From Deltaproteobacteria bacterium (GTDB lineage: Bacteria; Myxococcota; UBA796; SXON01): a DNA stretch of 8,096 nucleotides. Positions 1 to 5,013 of this stretch are shown one piece after another; within the stretch, counting starts at the first letter, position 1, and each line of letters starts with the position of its first letter. The notes under the pieces are model-generated. The model ran no database searches, was not told the origin of the DNA, and worked only from the letters and a program-made list of their open reading frames with translations. The translations under genes and the position numbers were made by a program. The stretch covers positions 1 to 8,096 of the forward strand of contig CANKNP010000248.1 of assembly GCA_947483545.1 (NCBI GenBank), in the 5' to 3' direction.

Positions 1-15
1 AACCCGCCCTGCTTT

Positions 16-159
16 GTGGGGGGCTTCGCCCCCCACGCCCCCCGCGAGCCGGGGTGCGCTCGGGTACGAGCGCATACCCTGCTTCGGCGGGAGTACCCGC
101 CGAAGCAGGGACCCGGCTCGGGTGCGGTTGGGCATCGGCTGCGGGGGGCAAGCCCCCCG
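16..159. repeat. Nested inverted-repeat element with a three-way-junction fold
   Basis: Five pairings can be read directly. (1) 16-24 pairs with 28-36, a 9-bp stem with loop TTC. (2) 45-53 pairs with 112-120, 9 bp. (3) 55-62 pairs with 67-74, 8 bp with loop GGTA. (4) 77-91 pairs perfectly with 96-110, 15 bp with loop AGTA. (5) 142-149 pairs with 152-159. Stems 2, 3 and 4 together make a compact three-way junction with only G54, T75, A76 and A111 unpaired. In addition 37-45 is complementary to 141-149 and could enclose the whole junction, which would exclude hairpin 5. No U-tract follows any stem, so these are not classic intrinsic terminators. The element could be a dispersed REP-like palindrome, a structured RNA or a complex 3' end. 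The pairings are seen; the function is unknown. Confidence 0.75.
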
Positions 160-187
160 TTTCGAGGGGTGACCACCATTCTGACCG

Positions 188-210
188 CTCGGGGATTCTA
201 AAGCCCCGAG
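188..210. other. Hairpin in the operon leader
   Basis: CTCGGGG at 188-194 is perfectly complementary to CCCCGAG at 204-210 across a 9-nt A/T-rich loop. TTCT follows directly, which is only a weak U-tract. It lies about 50 bp before the first gene, so it may be a terminator for an upstream transcript or part of the operon's leader. Confidence 0.45.
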
Positions 211-247
211 TTCTACGCCCCACCCACCGCCCCTCCACCCTTCCCCC

Positions 248-252
248 GAGGT
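248..252 (+). promoter_or_regulatory. Ribosome binding site for the gene at 260
   Basis: GAGGT lies 7 nt before the ATG at 260. It is the clearest Shine-Dalgarno match in the leader and fixes the start of the membrane protein gene. Confidence 0.65.
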
Positions 253-259
253 CACCGCC

Positions 260-949
260 ATGCTCCTCACCACCGCTCAAAAGCTCATCGCCTCCCCCGC
301 GGGCCTTCTGGACGAGGCCGACCGTCGAAGCGTGCCCGATCTGCTCGTGCTCACCGCGATCTCCGGCGTGGTCATCGGCGCGGCGGCCGGGCTGCACCAC
401 GGCGGCATCCAGGGCATCTACAGCGCTGTGAAGATGCCTTTCATGTTGGTGATTCCGACGCTGCTGGTGCTGCCAGCGCTCCGGGGGCTGGCTGCCACAC
501 TCGGCTTCGACCTGCCCCTGGGCCGCGCCTCCATCGCCGCCATCGCGGCCTCCGCACGAACGGCGATCTTCGCCGCGGCGCTGATCCCCGCGTACTGGCT
601 GTTCGCAGCGTACGCCCATAGTTACGCCGCTGCGGTCTTTGGCCTCGCGCTCACGATGGGGGTCGGCGGAATGTTCGGGATGCCGGTGTTGGCTTCCTGT
701 GTGAGGGTCGCTCCCATCGGTGGCGCTCCTCTCGGCCGTCCTCGCCCCCTCCGCTCCGCGGCGTTCACCCTCGGCGCAGGCACGCTCTTCCTGCTCGCAG
801 CGGGGCAGACCGGCTGGCACCTGCGGCCGTTCGTGCGGCCGCCCGACGCCCCCGCCCGCTTTTTCGCCCCGCCGGAGGGGGACTTCTACTCAAACCTGAA
901 GGAACGCTTTGACCGGGCCAGCTCCTTCCCGCCCGTGGGCCAACATTGA
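260..949 (+). CDS. Multi-pass inner-membrane protein, uncharacterised
   Basis: A 229-residue protein with about five hydrophobic segments, near residues 26-46, 56-80, 90-117, 122-145 and 167-183. The N-terminus is soluble and amphipathic, and the C-terminal tail (about 187-229) is polar. Two patches resemble, from memory, a family of roughly 230-250-residue membrane proteins common in myxobacteria and planctomycetes. One is GIQGIYSAVKMPFMLVIPTL at 49-68; the other is GWHLRPF with a following P..P..FF at 185-202. Some members of that family carry the annotation 'actin-binding WH2 domain-containing', which I consider uninformative. No catalytic motif is visible. ATG at 260 has a good ribosome binding site. 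The stop codon overlaps the TTG start of the next gene, so it heads an operon with the two-component system. It could be a target or membrane partner of that system, but this is inference. Confidence 0.8.
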   Translation: MLLTTAQKLIASPAGLLDEADRRSVPDLLVLTAISGVVIGAAAGLHHGGIQGIYSAVKMPFMLVIPTLLVLPALRGLAATLGFDLPLGRASIAAIAASARTAIFAAALIPAYWLFAAYAHSYAAAVFGLALTMGVGGMFGMPVLASCVRVAPIGGAPLGRPRPLRSAAFTLGAGTLFLLAAGQTGWHLRPFVRPPDAPARFFAPPEGDFYSNLKERFDRASSFPPVGQH

Positions 950-1455
950 ACCCCGTGCTGTCCGGCGGGATCGCGCTCTGGCTCGTCGTTGGCGTCGGCG
1001 TCGCCTACGGGCTGCGGCGCGGGGGCCACGAGCCGCTGCTCATCGGCCTCGCCGTGCCCTGTTGGCCGCTGTTTGTGCACCGGCTGGACGAGAGGGCGGG
1101 GTCGGCGACAGTCTACGCCGCGCGCATCGCCCAAGCCCTGACGCGCCTCGCCGTCGCCGCGGAAGCCGCCGGAGAGCCGGTCGGCGAGCTCGGAACAGTG
1201 CGGGAGGCGCTCGACGACGCGGATGACCGGTTGGCCCGACTGGATGCGCTGTTGCTGGAAGATCCGGAGGAAACGCTGCTCCTGAGCCGACGCGCGGAGG
1301 TGGCCTCCTTGATCGAGGCCGCGCTCGCCGATCTGGGCGCGATCCGCTTACAGTTCGCGCTGATGACCGTTGACGGCGCCCACGCCCCGAAGCCGACTGC
1401 CGCGCTGGCCGAGCTGCGGGCGCGGCTTCACGCCGCACAGGAGCTTCGTGGCTGA
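946..1455 (+). CDS. Small membrane-anchored protein with an alpha-helical tail, unknown function
   Basis: A 169-residue protein that I do not recognise. It starts with two hydrophobic segments (about 5-22 and 29-45) separated by a short Arg/Gly/His turn, probably a membrane hairpin. The rest (about 55-168) is Ala-, Leu-, Arg- and Glu-rich with heptad-like spacing, for example in DRLARLDALLLEDPEETLLL at 94-113. That suggests a long amphipathic helix bundle or coiled coil in the cytoplasm. The TTG start at 946 overlaps the TGA of the preceding gene within TTGA; GGG at 937-939 is a weak ribosome binding site, so coupled translation is likely. A GTG at 955 is an alternative start but is poorly spaced. 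The 3' end overlaps the response regulator by 8 nt. Position in the operon suggests an accessory protein or adaptor of the two-component system. Confidence 0.75.
   Translation: MNPVLSGGIALWLVVGVGVAYGLRRGGHEPLLIGLAVPCWPLFVHRLDERAGSATVYAARIAQALTRLAVAAEAAGEPVGELGTVREALDDADDRLARLDALLLEDPEETLLLSRRAEVASLIEAALADLGAIRLQFALMTVDGAHAPKPTAALAELRARLHAAQELRG
1439..1443 (+). promoter_or_regulatory. Ribosome binding site for the response regulator
   Basis: AGGAG lies 4 nt before the GTG at 1448. It decides the start: the frame stays open upstream to 1370, but the receiver domain begins at once after this GTG (AEILLVDDD). Confidence 0.65.
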
Positions 1456-2122
1456 GATCCTCCTCGTGGATGACGATCCGCGCCTGCGTGAGATGGTGCG
1501 CTTCACCCTGGCCCGCGCCGGGTTCACGGTGCGCGAGGCCACCAACGGTGCCGAGGCCTTGGACGCCTGCAGCCGGGCAATGCCCGATCTGCTCGTTCTG
1601 GACGTGCTGATGCCCGAGCTGGACGGCCACTCCGTGTGTCGCGCGCTGCGGGCGACGTCCAAGGTCCCGATCCTGTTCTTATCCACGCGCGGCGAAGCTT
1701 TTGACCGGGTGACGGGCCTCGATCTGGGCGCCGACGACTACCTGCCGAAGCCGTTCTTGCCGAGCGAGCTCGTGAGCCGCGTCCGGGCCGTTCTGCGCCG
1801 AAGCACCCCCGACGAGGGTGCCGATCGGCTCACGGCCGGAACGCTCACGCTGGATCCCGCCTCGTTCGTGGTGATGGTCGAGGATCGAAGCGTCGAGTTG
1901 ACCGTCACCGAGTTCCGAATCCTCCACGCGTTGGTGGCGAAGCCCGGCCAGATGGTCACGCGGGAGGCGATGGTCAAGCTGGCGTACGGCGGCGCCCATC
2001 ACGTCTCGCCCCGCACGCTGGACTCGCACATTCGCGGCGTTCGTCAAAAGCTCCGGGACGCAGGCCTGCCCGAGACCGCCGGGATCGAGACACGGGTCGG
2101 GCTTGGCTGGCGCTGGGGCTAG
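1448..2122 (+). CDS. OmpR/PhoB-family response regulator, CreB-like
   Basis: A 224-residue DNA-binding response regulator, probably phosphorylated by the histidine kinase encoded next. Receiver domain, residues 3-118: acidic pair D8/D9, phosphoacceptor D52 (in LLVLDVLMPELDG), S79 at the switch Ser/Thr position, and K101 in the YLPKPF motif. The stretch ILFLSTRGEAFDRVTGLDLG strongly recalls CreB. Winged-helix OmpR-type domain, residues about 128-224: the TVTEFRILHAL segment, the recognition helix around 187-203 (SPRTLDSHIRGVRQKLR) and a terminal wing ending RVGLGWRWG, shorter than usual because the protein stops right there. All catalytic residues are present. It overlaps the preceding gene by 8 nt and stops 31 bp before the chosen kinase start. 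Target promoters cannot be read from the window; autoregulation of this operon is plausible but not shown. Confidence 0.95.
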   Translation: MAEILLVDDDPRLREMVRFTLARAGFTVREATNGAEALDACSRAMPDLLVLDVLMPELDGHSVCRALRATSKVPILFLSTRGEAFDRVTGLDLGADDYLPKPFLPSELVSRVRAVLRRSTPDEGADRLTAGTLTLDPASFVVMVEDRSVELTVTEFRILHALVAKPGQMVTREAMVKLAYGGAHHVSPRTLDSHIRGVRQKLRDAGLPETAGIETRVGLGWRWG

Positions 2123-2143
2123 CCCCGTACCTGCGGCGCGCCC

Positions 2144-2149
2144 GGGGGA
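2144..2149 (+). promoter_or_regulatory. Ribosome binding site for the histidine kinase
   Basis: GGGGGA lies 4 nt before the GTG at 2154, the same spacing as for the response regulator. It favours this start over the in-frame TTG at 2103, which lies inside the response regulator gene. Confidence 0.45.
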
Positions 2150-2153
2150 TGCG

Positions 2154-3584
2154 GTGCGGACTCCTAGACCCCGTCGGCTGCTCGACGCCGGCTTGCCGCT
2201 TCAGACCATGCTCTTGGCGAGCTACCTCGGCGTGTTCGCGCTCCCGCTCGGCGTCATGCTGCTCGGCGGGGCGCTCTCGCACGATCTGCTGACGGAGCGT
2301 CAAGAGGAGCTGCAACGATCGACGGAGTTGGTGGCGCGGCTGCTGGAGCTGGAGCTTTGCCCCGGGAGCCCCGCCAGCCGGGTAGCCCCTTGCGAGGTGG
2401 ACTGGGACGGCCCGGTGGTGAAGTCGCTGGTGACGAACATCGCGACGTCCACCGGAGCGGGCGTGCGTGTGCTCAACGTGAGCGGCGTCGTCATCGCCAC
2501 CAGCGGGCCGCGCCTGGGGGCCGACCTGTCCGACCGACAGGAGGTGCGCGACGCACTGGCTGGCACCGCTGGGACAGCCAGTCGTACCCAGATGGTGCCC
2601 GTCGTCGGGGAGAGCCGGCTCGACTTCCGCAAAGAGGTGCCCGTGACCTGGGCCGTCGCCGCCGCGCCGCTCACCGTAGACGATCACCGCGTGGGCGTGC
2701 TGGTCCTGGCCCGGCCGACGCGCGAGGCCAGCCGGGCGATGGCGAACATGGCCAAAGGCATCGGGCCCCGCGGCTTTGTGCTGCTTGGACTCGGCGTGTT
2801 GGGGATCGGGTTCGCAAGTTGGCGGGTCTCGCGCTCGCTGAAGAGCCTCGCGATCGTGAGCGCACGGCTGGATCTCGGGCCGCAGGGGGATCTGCTGGGG
2901 CTGACAGGCAGCCGGGTACTGGAGGTTCGGACGCTGGCTCGGGCGTTCTCCGCGGTCACCGAACGACTCCGGACAAAGGCCAACTACAACCGGGATCTCG
3001 CGGCCAACGTAGCGCACGAATTCAAGACGCCGCTGACAACGCTGCGGGGGGTGGTGGAGCTGCTCGACGATCAGGAAAACCCAGTTCCACCGGAGCAAGC
3101 GCACCTGTTCTTGGAGAACGCGAAGACCGATCTCGACCGGCTCTCGCGAATGGTGGGGGGGCTGTTGGACCTGGCGAAGGCGGAGGCCCGCGCCGAGGAA
3201 CATCGGACGGGGATGGTGGATCTCGACGCCGTGCTCGCAGAGGCGGGCTGCCCGGTGACCGGCCGCGCGGGCAGCGCACCCGGCGAGGTGGATGGATGGA
3301 CGATGGTGGTGCGGAACCTAGTGGAGAACGCTCGGACCCATGGGGCGGAACCTGTGCGGATCGAAGCCAGCGGGGGGGGCTTCGTGGTGGTGGACGCGGG
3401 GCCGGGCATCTCAGCGGCGAACGTGTCGCGGGTGTTCGAGCGCTTCTTCACGACCGGAAACCACCGCCAGGGCACGGGGCTCGGCCTCGCTATCGTGCGG
3501 GCGACGGTGCAGGCGTACGGCGGCACCGTGGAGGTGGAGAGCCGGCCGGGGGAGACGAGGTTCGAGGTGCGGGTGGGGGGCTGA
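2154..3584 (+). CDS. Sensor histidine kinase, CreC-like, partner of the OmpR-type regulator
   Basis: A 476-residue membrane sensor kinase (GTG start). TM1 lies at about 19-41. The periplasmic sensor (about 44-205) has a Cache-like pattern (VRVLNVSGVVIATSGPRLG, then SDRQEVRDALAG, then AAPLTV...GVLVLARPTR) close to that of CreC. TM2 is at about 207-224. A HAMP-like linker follows with RVSRSLKSLA. The HisKA domain has phospho-acceptor H288 in NVAHEFKTPLTTLRG. The HATPase domain has the N box NLVENARTHG (N388, N392), G1 box DAGPGI (414-419), F box FERFF (428-432) and G2 box GTGLGLA (440-446). Every catalytic box is intact. The stretch between HisKA and the N box seems shorter than usual. Two periplasmic cysteines (C69, C80) just after TM1 could form a disulfide. 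The ligand is unknown. The other possible start is TTG 2103 (493 residues), which would overlap the regulator gene. Confidence 0.93.
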   Translation: MRTPRPRRLLDAGLPLQTMLLASYLGVFALPLGVMLLGGALSHDLLTERQEELQRSTELVARLLELELCPGSPASRVAPCEVDWDGPVVKSLVTNIATSTGAGVRVLNVSGVVIATSGPRLGADLSDRQEVRDALAGTAGTASRTQMVPVVGESRLDFRKEVPVTWAVAAAPLTVDDHRVGVLVLARPTREASRAMANMAKGIGPRGFVLLGLGVLGIGFASWRVSRSLKSLAIVSARLDLGPQGDLLGLTGSRVLEVRTLARAFSAVTERLRTKANYNRDLAANVAHEFKTPLTTLRGVVELLDDQENPVPPEQAHLFLENAKTDLDRLSRMVGGLLDLAKAEARAEEHRTGMVDLDAVLAEAGCPVTGRAGSAPGEVDGWTMVVRNLVENARTHGAEPVRIEASGGGFVVVDAGPGISAANVSRVFERFFTTGNHRQGTGLGLAIVRATVQAYGGTVEVESRPGETRFEVRVGG

Positions 3585-3600
3585 GGCGCAGGGAGGCGTG

Positions 3601-4203
3601 CTACGCCAGCACGATGTCGAAAGACCCAACGACCACGCTCCCTATCAGTGGGAACGGAATTACCAGGCTCGTGTACGCGAACGGATCGCACTCGATGTAG
3701 GGGTCGCCCGCCTGGTAGAGCTGCGTCGTAAGGCGCTCCTCCCCTTCGACCAGCACCTTGATGTGCCAGTGCCGCGCGCGGTATTGCATTCCGTGAAGGT
3801 GCAGGCCGGGAAACAGCGTCGTCACCTCGAAAGCGCCATCCTCGCTTGTCGTGATCCGCCCCCGGTACCGCATCTCGTCGCTGTCGTCGTACTGGCCATC
3901 GGGGTCAGCGTGCCACACCTCGACCACCGCACCGCCGACGGGCGTGACGCAGTCCGAGTCGACGACCCGCCCGGAGATCCGCACCGGGGTACCCTCATCA
4001 CCGTACAAGTTGAGGTCCGTACGCTCCGGTGCTCCCTCCCGGTAATGTAGCCCCTCGATGCTCTCCTGGGTGGGCCGGCACTGTCCTGGCGCGCCATCGT
4101 AGATCACCCCGGCGCCACCAGCGTCCTCGCACCAGTCGTACCGCTTCACGCACGTGCCGAACGCGGTCACAGCCAAGTTTTGGAGGACGGCGCGGCGCTT
4201 CAT
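3601..4203 (-). CDS. Intradiol dioxygenase paralogue with altered iron site, distal copy
   Basis: A 200-residue paralogue of the neighbouring gene, about three-quarters identical by hand alignment. Intradiol dioxygenases cleave catechols using Fe(III) bound by Tyr-Tyr-His-His. Here the first Tyr (Y105 in WHADPDGQY) and the HWH histidines (H145, H147) are present. The second Tyr ligand, in the PG-x-Y motif, is replaced by His (H135 in FPGLHLHG; codon at 3799-3801). GPYY at 51-54 of the neighbour is GLHY here. The N-terminus keeps MKRRAVLQ, a Tat-like twin arginine. The lipobox has degraded to FGTC, so lipidation is doubtful. C25, C42, C85 and C172 are conserved between copies and suggest disulfides. 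The last 17 or so residues also diverge. The frame is intact, so this is a likely pseudoenzyme or altered-function protein, not an obvious pseudogene. No clear ribosome binding site precedes the ATG. Confidence 0.87.
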   Translation of the reverse strand: MKRRAVLQNLAVTAFGTCVKRYDWCEDAGGAGVIYDGAPGQCRPTQESIEGLHYREGAPERTDLNLYGDEGTPVRISGRVVDSDCVTPVGGAVVEVWHADPDGQYDDSDEMRYRGRITTSEDGAFEVTTLFPGLHLHGMQYRARHWHIKVLVEGEERLTTQLYQAGDPYIECDPFAYTSLVIPFPLIGSVVVGSFDIVLA

Positions 4204-4264
4204 CTTGGCGTTGTAACCGCCGGCGGGGGCGGCGAGAAACTCCAGGGCTTGACCACTGATTTAG
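4204..4264 (-). other. Short spacer between the dioxygenase paralogues
   Basis: Sixty-one bases between the stop of the proximal copy and the ATG of the distal copy. It contains the palindrome CCGCCGGCGG (4217-4226) and no convincing Shine-Dalgarno or promoter for the distal copy. It bears no obvious similarity to the upstream flank of the proximal copy. The two genes are probably co-transcribed. Confidence 0.4.
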
Positions 4265-4870
4265 CTACGCCAAAACAACCTCAAAAACCCCCTCAAGCCC
4301 CTCAGCCCCCTCGGTGAACGCAATCACCAGGCTCGTGTACGCGAACGGATCGCAATCGATGTAGGGATCGCCCTCCTGGTAGAGCTGCGTCGTGAGGCGC
4401 TCCTGCCCGTCGATGAGCACTTTGATGTGCCAATGCCTAGGGCGATACTGGTTTCCGTTCAGGTACAAACCGGGGAGCAGCGTCTTCACCTCGAAGGCGC
4501 CGTCGTCGTCCGTCGTGATTCGGCCCCGGTACCGCATCCCGTCGCTGTCGTTGTCGTACTCGCCGTCCGGGTCGGCGTGCCAGACCTCCACCACCGCACC
4601 GGCCACCGGGGTGAGGCAGTCCGACGAGACGACGCGCCCGGAGATCCGCACCGGCGTGCCTTCATCGCCGTAGACGTTCAGGTCCGAACGCTCGGGCGCG
4701 CCCTCTCGGTAGTACGGCCCTTCGATGCTCTCCTGGGTCGGGTGACACTCCCCGGGGGCGCCATCGTCGATCACACCGGCGACACCGGCATCCTCGCACC
4801 AGTCGGGTTCTTTGACACACGCGCCGAGCATGGTCGCGGCAAAGGTTTTCAGGACGGCGCGGCGCTTCAT
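4265..4870 (-). CDS. Secreted intradiol ring-cleavage dioxygenase family protein, predicted Tat lipoprotein
   Basis: A 201-residue protein of the catechol/protocatechuate intradiol dioxygenase fold, which opens catecholic rings between the hydroxyls. The N-terminus MKRRAVLK fits the Tat motif, followed by FAATMLGAC. This is an acceptable lipobox with lipidated C18, so the product is probably a folded, exported lipoprotein. Fe(III) ligand candidates are all present: Y105 (WHADPDGEY), Y136 (LLPGLYLNG), and H146 and H148 (RPRHWHIKV). TQESIEGPYYREGAPERSDL at 45-64 matches the usual segment before the beta-sandwich. C25, C42, C85 and C173 probably make disulfides outside the cytoplasm. The protein is shorter than cytoplasmic catechol dioxygenases because the N-terminal helical dimerisation domain is absent. 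The substrate is unknown. No ring-degradation enzymes lie nearby, so a role in a catabolic operon is not supported. Confidence 0.92.
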   Translation of the reverse strand: MKRRAVLKTFAATMLGACVKEPDWCEDAGVAGVIDDGAPGECHPTQESIEGPYYREGAPERSDLNVYGDEGTPVRISGRVVSSDCLTPVAGAVVEVWHADPDGEYDNDSDGMRYRGRITTDDDGAFEVKTLLPGLYLNGNQYRPRHWHIKVLIDGQERLTTQLYQEGDPYIDCDPFAYTSLVIAFTEGAEGLEGVFEVVLA

Positions 4871-4897
4871 GGGTGGAGTCTACACAACTCGGGAGGG

Positions 4898-5013
4898 CGG
4901 CCACAGGGGGCCGCCCCTACGACGCGCGGCCACAGGGGGCCGCCCCTACGACGCGCGGCCACAGGGGGCCGCCCCTACGACGCCCGGCCACAGGGGGCCG
5001 CCCCTACGACGCG
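4898..5013. repeat. Tandem array of four 29-bp units
   Basis: Units run 4898-4926, 4927-4955, 4956-4984 and 4985-5013 with no spacers. Each begins CGGCCACAGG and ends TACGACGCG; the only difference I see is a final C instead of G in unit 3. Within each unit GGCC and its complement flank ACAGGG, giving a hairpin: GGGCGGCC with GGCCGCCC in the first unit, GCGGCC with GGCCGC in units 2 and 3, and CGGCC with GGCCG in unit 4. From memory, the core (on the minus strand GTAGGGGCGGCCCC then CTGTGGCCGCC) resembles a dispersed GC-rich repeat seen in many environmental bacterial genomes. The array overlaps the kinase stop codon (5004-5006) and fills the gap to the dioxygenase gene. It may attenuate or terminate read-through from the kinase. 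With no spacers it is not a CRISPR. Confidence 0.93.

Larger units (their letters stand above)
1..259. other. Intergenic leader upstream of the four-gene operon, rich in inverted repeats
   Basis: No convincing coding sequence is present. The short frames here run through G- and C-rich palindromes and have no recognisable protein features. The stretch holds the nested inverted repeats at 16-159, a separate hairpin at 188-210 and the ribosome binding site of the first gene. It probably contains the 3' untranslated end of an upstream gene lying outside the window, plus the promoter and leader of the operon that starts at 260. I could not identify a convincing -35/-10 pair. Confidence 0.6.

Noticed and set aside
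45..120. tRNA-like cloverleaf
   Set aside because: The fold has only two internal arms, the stem lengths are wrong (a 15-bp arm), and there is no anticodon loop, T-loop or CCA end.
16..431. Small plus-strand frames in the leader (16-201 and 54-431)
   Set aside because: They read through the palindromes and into another frame of the membrane protein gene, with Arg/Pro/Ser-rich translations and no ribosome binding site.
1370..1447. N-terminal extension of the response regulator from the ATG at 1370
   Set aside because: It would overlap the preceding gene by 86 nt and add 26 Arg/Pro-rich residues before the receiver. GTG 1448 with AGGAG starts the domain exactly.
1974..3203. Long minus-strand frame (409 codons) antisense to the response regulator and histidine kinase genes
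   Set aside because: Low-complexity His/Arg/Gln/Pro composition with no motifs, opposite a complete histidine kinase. Shadow of high GC third positions.
2357..3700. Long plus-strand frame (447 codons) overlapping the histidine kinase
   Set aside because: Arg/Gly-rich low-complexity translation in an alternative frame of a gene with all histidine kinase boxes intact.
3601..4203. Calling the distal dioxygenase a pseudogene
   Set aside because: The frame is intact over the full family length and most of the sequence is conserved with its neighbour. Only specific functional residues changed, so altered function is as likely as decay.
4898..5013. CRISPR array
   Set aside because: The 29-bp units are directly adjacent with no spacers and there are no cas genes, so it is a simple tandem repeat.
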